From NCBI GenBank assembly GCA_963383645.1, contig OY726558.1:180483634-180547633 (forward strand): a stretch of 64,000 bases of DNA. Reading direction: 5' to 3'. This DNA comes from Muscardinus avellanarius (taxonomy: Eukaryota > Chordata > Mammalia > Rodentia > Gliridae). The notes under the pieces are model-generated. The model was not told where the DNA came from. It saw nothing but the letters and a program-made list of their open reading frames with translations, and ran no database searches. This document shows positions 56,474-64,000 of this stretch, in pieces (within the stretch, counting starts at the first letter, position 1; each line of letters opens with the position of its first letter). Made by a program: the position numbers and the translations under genes.

Positions 56474-57156
56474 AAAGGAAAAGTTACTCAGCTGCTATGG
56501 AGATCAGTGTGGAGATTCCTTAAAAAACTGGGAATGGGTTCACCATATGATCTGGCTATACCACTCCTGGGTATCTTTGCAAAGCGGTTGAAATCAGAGA
56601 ACTACAGTAACATATGCACACCCATGTTCATAGCAGCATAATTCACAATAGTCAAAATATGGAACCAACTTATGTCTCCATCAACAGATGAATGGATTGC
56701 AAAATTATAGGAAATATACACAATGGAATTCTACTCAGGTGTAAAGAAAAACAAACTCATGTCATTTGCAAGAAAATGGAAAACCTGGAGAACATTATGT
56801 TAAGTGAGATCAGCGGAGCACAGAAAGAGAAGGGTTATAAGTCTGCTCTAAAATTCCCAAACTAGGGAGTATTAGGAATACCAGAGGGACTCCAGATAAT
56901 GAAGGAGAAACCTCATCAAAACTAAAAAGGAAGGTTAGGAGACTAAAATGGCTGAGGTTGATTAATGGAGGAGTTACATTCAAATATGTGTACATGTGTG
57001 AATGTAGCATGGTCAACCTGGACACTCATTGTTGGGAGAAGGGGTAGGTGAAAGAGGGTGGGTCACCGAGTACTGTGTGAATGTATGCTATTGTCAATAT
57101 GATCTACATTATGATGTGACTTGATAGTATAGCAATAAGAAATAAAGGAAAAGTTA
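56474..57156 (+). mobile_element. 5'-truncated L1 with perfect target duplication
   Basis: AAAGGAAAAGTTA occurs at 56474-56486 and 57144-57156. The insert starts in ORF2 (CTCAGCTGCTATGGAGATCA), passes TTCACCATATGATCTGGCTA, CTGGGTATCTTTGCAAAGC, ATGGAATTCTACTCAGGTGT and the 3'UTR (GGGACTCCAGATAATGAAGG, GGTCAACCTGGACACTCATT, CAATATGATCTACATTATGA), and ends at AATAAGAAATA with no long poly-A. A good reference for the 3' end of this L1 lineage. About 40 bp of 3'UTR near 56945 are missing compared with the copy at 35.1 kb. Confidence 0.94.
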
Positions 57157-58249
57157 ATTTTAAATGTGTATTGTTTATAATATCTAAGGCTAATGTGTCT
57201 AAAAATCCAATTATCAAAGAGATTCGACATTAAAAAGGTATTTTTTTACCACAATATCACTGGTAGGTCAGGAACTGAGACTCATAATTTTGTGGTGATG
57301 GCATTATAAACATGTGAAGCAGCCCATGTTCATTCACATTCCATTATTCAGAATGCAACACTAGAAAGACCTTTAAAATACAGTTTTTTCTCATGTTGAA
57401 GTAGAAGATAGTTATATGCTTTTCCAATACTCAACATTTTTTAGCTGCAGAAAATTAGAGACACTGGAATAAAAGAGATGACCAAGTTAAAAAAAAAAAA
57501 AGAACAATCAAACAAGAAGTTGGAAGAAAATATAAAATGTTTCTCACATGGAATGAGAAGAGTCAAGAAAGTAAAAACATCAGTACAACATTCATGGGAA
57601 AAGCTACACTCAAGGCTTTTGTATGGTTGTGTGTAAACTAAAGCCAAACATGCTATTTATTCTTAATTTGTTTCCCTCTAATTGGGTTCAAACTTTGAGA
57701 GAAGGAGGGGAGGTTGAGAAGAGTGAGGACTCCCTTTTCCTTGTCCTGTGTCTGATAGTAATACCTTCATCCTAGACTGCCATGAGTACAGCTTTCTTCA
57801 GTTGATCTTTTTCCAAATTTCTAGCTCTCACTGGTTTTTTGTAATACTTTTGCTTCCTTTTATCCTTAGTTATGAAGGTGGTGAAAATTTCTTCCTGCTG
57901 TGCTACTGCTTAGGTCTCTCACCACTTCCTTATTTGATCCCAATTCTACCTGGAGCCTATGTATTAAATGTCTTCATTAAAATCTTAGGCCAGTCCTTTG
58001 TCCTCAGTGCATTCCTATCCATACAATTTGAAACTATCATGTTCAGTTCTAATGACAGTGAAACGTCACTGTACCAGTAGGTTCCAAAGGACAGGCCTGA
58101 GGATGTACATATGTATTTTCAGGCATATATATTCTTATTTAATTAAAATTAGAACATATTTCAAATACATAACTCAATAGGAGGAAAAATAGATTTTTCT
58201 AAATGGAATATTCTATAGTTACATGATCTTAAAAAAGGTTTTGTATGTA
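57157..58249. other. Unassigned DNA
   Basis: 57640-58080 is comparatively G+C-rich and carries a 110-codon plus frame (57748-58080) with hydrophobic stretches but no features of a family I know. It could be an unrecognised old repeat; I do not call a gene. Confidence 0.45.
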
Positions 58250-58612
58250 TATTTGTTTTTCCTTTTTAGCTTCTAGAGGCTTCATTCATTCTTTGAGTGG
58301 TGGCCCTAATATTCTATCTTTAAAGTCAGAGACATTGGCTGGAATCTCTCATATCAAAATTTCTGATCCTCCCTCCGGTTACATCTTTTTCTCACTGACT
58401 GTTTTTCTGCCTCCTTATTCAACCCTTAAGGGCTCTGGTGATTTCTTAAGGATTATGGAATAATCAAAGATAATGGCATATTATAGTCAAATTACTAGCA
58501 AAGTTAAGCCCATTTATCATTCAATTACCATTTAAAAAATAATAGGACATACTCAAATTCTTGCATTAGGACATGGATATATTTGCGGGCTGCTATTCTG
58601 TCAACCATAATA
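58250..58612 (+). repeat. Ancient LTR-like mammalian repeat, 3' half
   Basis: AGCTTCTAGAGGCTTCATTC, GGTGGCCCTAATATTCTATC, AGCCCATTTATCATTC, and the end TTAGGACATGGATATATTTG with GGCTGCTATTCTGTCAACCA (like GGACATGGACATCTTTGGGGGCCATTATTCTGCCTACCA). Related in style to the repeat at 54.7 kb. Family not assigned. Confidence 0.55.
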
Positions 58613-59307
58613 TCTATCATCTATATAATCTTCTACCTCCTTTTAACCTCAGACATTTGGGAAAAAGTTAATAAATATAAACAATTTAAGTTTACATGAG
58701 GCCTAAGAGTATCAATATTCTATAAAAACTTTAATAGAACGCAACAAAGAAAAAAGAAATGCTCCTTTGTTTATTCCTCAGTGAGGAAAAACACTGCCCA
58801 AATTCTTTTAATTACTTTATCATGGAGCTTGTTTCTTTCAACAGAAAAAAACAAACAAACAAAAAAAAAAAAAAACAGGGCCGGGGTGACTCTACTTGAA
58901 GAGAGTACTATGCTCACAACAAAGCAGAAAGCCAGTATTTTGCAGTGCTGGTTAACATGAAAGCAAAAATTCCATAAATAAAATTTACTAATACTTAACA
59001 CCTAAACACATGCTTAGTCTATCCACTAGTTATTAATGAAAGTCCAGAAACATGAACCAACGAGTGAGAAAAAAAAGTATAGAGTAATCAAGTAGTTGGC
59101 CACATAAATTTTGAAATCTATACCTGGACTTATGTATTAGTTCTAACTTCTGCTAGGTAAATAATTATTTTTTATTTTCATACTTTTATCTCAAAATATG
59201 ATTAAGAATTAACAAAGAAAAAGACTATGTAAATTTTTATAGCAACTCTATTTATAATAACCAAGAATTAAAAATGAGCCAAAAGTCCTTTGTGGTGCAA
59301 TATTTTT
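58613..59307. other. Unassigned AT-rich DNA
   Basis: Poly-A-rich stretch at 58845-58876 (AAACAAACAAAC then A15), possibly the tail of a lost retroelement. Nothing else recognised. Confidence 0.5.
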
Positions 59308-59311
59308 AAAA

Positions 59312-59533
59312 AATGCTGGTACATCAACCGGGTGTAGTGGCCCATGCTTGTAAACCCCGTGCTTGGGAGGCTGAGACAGGAGGATCGCACAGGTTCGAAG
59401 CCAGCCTCTCAGCAACTTAGTGAGATCCTGTTTCCAAATAAAATATAAAAAATAGGGAGTATAGCCCGGAGGTAGAAAGCTCCTGGGTTCCACCCCCCGT
59501 ACCACCAAAAAAAAAAAAAAAATGCTGGTACAT
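59312..59533 (+). mobile_element. Young B1-dID SINE with target duplication
   Basis: AATGCTGGTACAT at 59312-59324 and 59521-59533 (extended by A's on the left). Inside: CCGGGTGTAGTGGCCCATGC, GATCGCACAGGTTCGAAGCC, one B1 unit of the old type (CTCTCAGCAACTTAGTGAG), a dID half missing GTCTG (AATAGGGAGTATAGCCCGGA), GGGTTCCACCCCCCGTACCA and A16. It keeps TTCGAAG and several CpGs. Confidence 0.94.
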
Positions 59534-59553
59534 TAATGAAATTGTAATAGAGG

Positions 59554-59556
<3 letters not shown>

Positions 59557-59632
<76 letters not shown>

Positions 59633-59636
59633 AGAG
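59557..59636. repeat. (TA)n(GA)n compound microsatellite
   Basis: About 15 TA units to 59586, then about 25 GA units with one AAGA break, directly upstream of an 8-bp tandem array. Confidence 0.95.
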
Positions 59637-59642
59637 GGTGGA

Positions 59643-59676
59643 CTGATGGACCGATGGACCGATGGACCGATGGACC
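59643..59676. repeat. 8-bp tandem array (TGATGGAC)n
   Basis: Four units of GATGGACC with one variant at the start (CTGATGGACCG), period 8. Confidence 0.93.
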
Positions 59677-60344
59677 TCAGGGCATTGTACTAAAAATATT
59701 ACATATTACATGATTCCATTTATACTACATTTTCAGAATAACAAAGCTATAGAGAAGAACTGACTTGTGGTTACTACTGGTTAGGGACAAGTGCAGACTG
59801 AACATAGAATGCTTTGCAATAACATAATAAATGCAATATTGGTCACACAAATGAACTCATGTGGTAAAATTATATAAAACTGTACATAAGCACACAGACA
59901 TGTAAACGTGTAAATAGCATAAAAGTTAGTAATATACTGAGTAAAATCTTTAAGCAAGTTATGAATAAAGCACACATATCAATTTCTAGGTTTTTATTTT
60001 GTACTATATTTATATAAGATGTTGCTTTCAAGAATGGCTCATGGATCTTCATTTGCTATTTTGGAATTATTTTAAAATTAAAACAAAAAAACAAAAAATG
60101 AAATCAAACATGAAACCAATCAGCATAAGACCAACTCTATAAGTGAATGTTCAATAAACTATGGTTACTATCTCTAATTTTAGTAATTAATGAAAATGGG
60201 GAAAGAAAAAAAGCAGAGAGAATCATATATTTAAAAACAAATATTTTTAAACTATTCTGTTACAAATTTCCTGTTATAAAGTACATTAGAGTGTCATGAT
60301 ATTTATGATTTGATATATAACCCCCATTATTTACTTCAAAGTTT
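59677..60344. other. Unassigned AT-rich DNA
   Basis: No recognisable gene or repeat. Confidence 0.55.
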
Positions 60345-60552
60345 TTGTTGGGTTTGATACTGGGGAATAAACCCAGAGGAATTCTATAGACAAGCTATAC
60401 TCCCAGTTTTTGCTATTTTTTACTTTGAAACAAGATCTCCCTAAAATGATGAAGGTCTTGCTACATTGCTGAGGCTGTGCTCAAACCTTTCATCCTTCTG
60501 TCTCAGCCTCCCAAGTACTGGGATTACAGTCTTGCACTACCTTGCACAGATC
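60345..60552 (-). mobile_element. B1-dID SINE, antisense
   Basis: GATACTGGGGAATAAACCCA, GAATTCTATAGACAAGCTAT, TTTGAAACAAGATCTCCCT, two B1 units, CATCCTTCTGTCTCAGCCTC, GGGATTACAGTCTTGCACTA. Confidence 0.87.
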
Positions 60553-60805
60553 ACATTATATAAATCTACTGTGGATTTAACAATTTCCAGAAAAATAAAC
60601 TCAAAGTTGAACTACAAAATACACAGGTTCTTAGATATAAATATCTATTTTGTATATACATCAAAACCATTTCTGATAAACTGTAAAGTAAGGATAAAAT
60701 CACAGCTCACCTGAATCCTGCTTTACAACGCATTATTTTGTTTTCTGGGATCAAATATCATTAAACATTGCTTTTTCATTATTCTATATTGAAATGCAAT
60801 TATTT

Positions 60806-60868
60806 ATACTATATATATATTTGTGATATATATATATAAATATATATATCACAAATATATATATATAT
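60806..60868. repeat. AT-rich palindrome
   Basis: Arms ATATATTTGTGATATATATA and TATATATATCACAAATATAT, centred near 60839-60841, are reverse complements over about 27 bp with almost no spacer. The GTG/CAC core shows that it is not merely an AT run. It joins the antisense SINE at its right end. Confidence 0.9.
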
Positions 60869-61062
60869 GGATTGAGCCCAGGAATATTCTACCTCCAAAC
60901 TACATCCCTAGCCCTATTTTTTATTCTTTATTATTGAAACAGGGTTTTGCTAAGTTTCAAAGGGCCTCACTAAGTAGCTGAGGCTGCCTGCAAACCTGCG
61001 ATCCTCCTTCCTAGCTTCCAAAGTACTGGGATTAAAAGCATGCACCACCACAATTAGCATAC
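60869..61062 (-). mobile_element. B1-dID SINE, antisense
   Basis: GGATTGAGCCCAGGAATATT, CTACCTCCAAACTACATCCC, TTATTGAAACAGGGTTTTGC, two B1 units, CTGCGATCCTCCTTCCTAGC, GCATGCACCACCACAATTAG. Confidence 0.88.
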
Positions 61063-62084
61063 AATTATATTCTATCAGAAAATTATCTGTTCCATGGCAT
61101 AGAACATACTAACTATATTAAAATGACCAATTCATTAGTTTATGTGCACAGTATATGTAGTACTGTTCAGATGTCACTTCAATATATTTGACCTGAGTAG
61201 ACACATTTATACAATTCTAGCAATTTTAATATGTCAGCTCAAACGCTCCTGCACTGTATTTGAGAAAAAATAAAGGGAAATAATTATTGTGATTGTCAAT
61301 TTTTAATAATCTTTCAAACAAATATTTGTTTAATTACTTTGGCTACATGCTATCACAAATGAGGAATATTTTAGATGAAAACAGAAGTGATAGAAGCAAT
61401 GCCAAGATTTATGTTTGTGTTTATGCTTAAGTTTGAATAGTTAGAAAAAAAAGAGCAACACACAGAGTGTGGAATAGGATGGTGCACATATAAATACAGA
61501 AAGAAACAGAGAAAGAGAAATGGGGAAATAGCTTATTCATTGCTATTGGCGAAAGACTGACTTGTGATTGCATGTATAAAGTTAATACCCGTTTCATGTA
61601 GAGGAATTATGTGAGCTACTTCTGAAAGATGCTACTAGTCTTCCATATCTTAGTATTCAGTGTGTTTTGTGCTCATCAAGGAAACTGTGGTGATATTAAA
61701 ATAGATTCTGTCTTAATATATACACATAGCTTCAGCAGATTTGTTTTTGTGTCAATTTACTAATCTTTTCGTGATATTCTCTATGAAAGTACTTCTCTTA
61801 AATATTCTGCTTGATGAACAAGGTAAGAGATCAATTCGAACATGGAAAATTTTATCAGCGATGCAATCATGTTTGGTTCCCTCCACCTACCTGGTTTACT
61901 AATTTTTGTTCTGTAGTACCTATAAAGTATCTTCTTAGAAGACTGGCACCAAAAAATATAGACAGGATTATGTATAATTACTGCTTTGATTTTTAATTAT
62001 ATATTTAAACTATTGGAAAATAAGAATGAAATCACTCCTTAAAATTATTCACACTGATGAATATATATATCTCCATACAAATAC

Positions 62085-62087
<3 letters not shown>
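61063..62087. other. Unassigned AT-rich DNA
   Basis: No recognisable gene or repeat. A 61-codon frame at 61811-61996 has no known features. Confidence 0.55.

Positions 62088-62124
<37 letters not shown>
62088..62124. repeat. (TG)n microsatellite
   Basis: About 18 TG units. Confidence 0.95.
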
Positions 62125-62125
<1 letters not shown>

Positions 62126-62328
62126 TGTTGGCAAGCAGCATTTTTGAGAAAATACTAACATTACAATATAAAAAGACTGTTTAAAATGTACCCATGTATC
62201 TATCATTGTATCTTTCTCTTAAACTGGTAGGGTTAAATAAAAATTACAAGCAATCTTGTAAAAATGATTTAATATATTAAATAAACATGTTTTGTGTTGG
62301 GTTTCTTGCATAAAAATATTAGATGTTG

Positions 62329-62396
<68 letters not shown>
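62329..62396. repeat. (TA)n(TG)n compound microsatellite
   Basis: About 12 TA units followed by about 22 TG units; a 60-codon frame through it is an artefact. Confidence 0.95.
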
Positions 62397-62397
<1 letters not shown>

Positions 62398-63003
62398 TTT
62401 ATTTAATACACTTTTCTAAGAATGTGAGGGGAAAGAAACAGATGGGACAGAGAAAGGATCTTGATCTTGAGTAAAAATTGCACACTGTCTATTCTCAGTC
62501 TGATCCCACAGGATAATTCTGTGACTCTAAGTTTCATATCAATGTTATAGAGTTCTGGGCTGGGGAGAAGGAGTTAATGGATTCCACAGTCTCTCAACCA
62601 ACCCAGTAAGTAAAGGGTATATTTGTATGAGTGTCAGAAAGGAAGAAGATGAGAATACCAAGAGAATCCATGCTGCCCATATGCTTGGAAGATAGGCCCT
62701 ACCAGTGCATTTGAAGACAAAGAACATTGAAGCCCAGGATACTCGAGCATAAAAGGGTAAAAGGGGGGTTAGTCTGAAGAATTTGCATGCAATCTATTCA
62801 TTTTCTACCAGGTGTGCATGTACCAGGGTAAAAGAAAAGCAACCTAGAAGAAAATAGAAATGCTAACCATGAATCCTCTTTCAAGAATCATTTCTGAAGC
62901 ATGACACCACTGACCTGTACTTCTTTTCATCTAAGTACTCTTCCAGAGCAGAACTAAATTCTATTTGCAAGAACGTGGTGATATTATTCTTTAAGGGTTT
63001 TTT
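62397..63003. other. Unassigned DNA
   Basis: More balanced in composition than its flanks; no repeat or gene recognised. Confidence 0.5.
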
Positions 63004-63041
63004 TTGTTGTTGTTATTTTGTAGGGTGTTTGTTTGTTTGTT

Positions 63042-63243
63042 TAACTGGGGATGGAACCCAGGGTCATTCTACCTCCAAGCTATACCCCTATTTTTTTATT
63101 ATTTATTTTGAAACAGGGTCTCACTTCTCACTGAGTTGCAAAGGACCTCACTAAGTATTAGCTGACAGTATCTGCAAACTGCGATCCTCCTGTCTCTGCC
63201 TCCCAAATGCTGGAATTACAAGCATGTGCCACGATGCCTGCTT
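63042..63243 (-). mobile_element. B1-dID SINE, antisense
   Basis: CTGGGGATGGAACCCAGGGT, CATTCTACCTCCAAGCTATA, TTATTTTGAAACAGGGTCTC with a small TCTCACT duplication, an enlarged middle, CTGCGATCCTCCTGTCTCTG, GTGCCACGATGCCTG. A TTTG-rich tail precedes it at 63023-63041. Confidence 0.88.
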
Positions 63244-64000
63244 TTAAGTTTTAGTTTTACAGAAAGAAAAACAAACTCAGTATTTCCAGGTCAGACACTT
63301 GCAGATTCCTTTTAGTATTCCTTTTAGTATTTTAAATTATTGGGTCTTAGTCATTCTGACACACGCAGAGATCACAAATTATCCCAATTATCAACTAGAT
63401 TGCATGCTTTTGAATAATTTTTCCTATTCGTGGAGAAACTCTTTGTTTATACTCCTCTGCAATCCTCTGAAGTCCAGCCATAAGCTATTACAGTTTTACC
63501 AGCTAGCAATTTATTACAGATCAGTTATTCTTCCAGTGAAACACTTCAAATACTACTGTGTACTTATTTTATCAAGTGTGTTTTGACCCATACATTGCAA
63601 AAACTAAGTTTGGCTATCATATAGCTTTGGTTATCTTGCCAGCTCTTTCCTTACTTTCAAGGGCAGTGACAACATTTTTTATCAAATTTAGAATTGCACT
63701 ATTGTAAGTATAACCAAGAGAGAAAGACAAAATAGAATACCATATTTTTTCCAATACCTTTCTCTTGCCAAGAGTGCTTAACTTTCAACTTTTGGCAAAT
63801 GTGAGGTAAAACGTAGAGAAAAAAGAAAACTTGAAAAATATTAAATGATTTTAAGCAAATAAATAACATCCTAATTTATTTTCCATGTTATATTTAATTT
63901 ATTTGTTAAATCAATTAAGTGTTAGTGACATTAGTATATGTGTGTAAATACATATATATGTATGTATGTATATATATATGGGTCAATTCACATATATGTG
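63244..64000. other. Unassigned AT-rich DNA
   Basis: A direct repeat of CCTTTTAGTATT lies at 63307-63330. A short TATG/TA-rich patch occupies 63947-63980. A 95-codon frame (63299-63586) has no recognisable domain. Confidence 0.5.

Noticed and set aside
57748..58080. 110-codon frame with hydrophobic stretches
   Set aside because: No family similarity I can recognise and no supporting exon structure; possibly an old repeat.
1..64000. A novel gene cluster or defence-type system
   Set aside because: I read through both strands and found only retroelements, simple repeats, one processed pseudogene and unique AT-rich DNA. Nothing supports an undescribed multi-gene system.

Overview
This window looks like a gene-poor, AT-rich stretch of a rodent nuclear genome. 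I could find no intact protein-coding gene, no coding exon with convincing splice signals, no structural RNA gene and no CRISPR array. The most telling feature is a SINE family present in more than 35 copies. Its left half is 7SL/B1-like (GGTGGCGCACGCTTGTAATCCC...GAGACCCTGTTTC). Its right half is a short tRNA/ID-derived piece (GGGAGTGTAGC...GTTCCA-CCCCCAGTACCAC). This matches the dimeric B1-dID SINE described from dormice, squirrels and relatives. B2 elements and full-length ID copies are not seen. I therefore favour a sciuromorph rodent, with a dormouse (Gliridae) as the leading guess over a squirrel. The species call is inference.

Layout. 1-9.7 kb: mostly unassigned AT-rich DNA with four SINEs, one MIR remnant and a short L1 scrap. 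9.7-10.5 kb: a processed RPL29 pseudogene (minus strand) with a SINE beside it. 12.9-17.8 kb: SINEs, an L1 ORF2 C-terminal fragment, an older antisense L1 remnant and a MIR. 20.2-23.2 kb: one ancient L1, readable in pieces from ORF1 to reverse transcriptase and broken by SINEs and an LTR, followed by a six-copy 34-bp minisatellite. 24.2-25.8 kb: a SINE cluster around a (TTTC)n tract, ending in the best-preserved SINE. 27.0-28.2 kb: a weak candidate for a degraded retroviral 3' end. 29.0-35.3 kb: an L1 cluster with several inverted segments and a nested solo LTR. 35.8-45.7 kb: many SINEs and another 5'-inverted L1. 46.5-49.9 kb: a possible LTR, an L1 3' end with flanking duplications, and an unusual L1 5' end without its 3' part. 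51-58.6 kb: old L1 3'UTR pieces, a third inverted L1, a cleanly bounded truncated L1, and two ancient LTR-like repeats. 59-64 kb: SINEs, composite microsatellites and an AT palindrome.

Nothing here works together as a pathway. The useful content is a record of retrotransposition: L1 machinery supplied the L1 copies, the SINEs and the RPL29 pseudogene. Target-site duplications, 5' inversions and nesting order can be read directly. I did not find a previously undescribed biological system. The strongest second-look items are the repeated 5'-inverted (twin-primed) L1 insertions, a young SINE subfamily that lacks one of two internal repeat units, the solo LTR inside an L1 3'UTR, and the possible retroviral remnant at 27-28.2 kb. 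Repeat family names are from recall of consensus patterns, not from a database search, and most boundaries are good only to about 5-20 bases.
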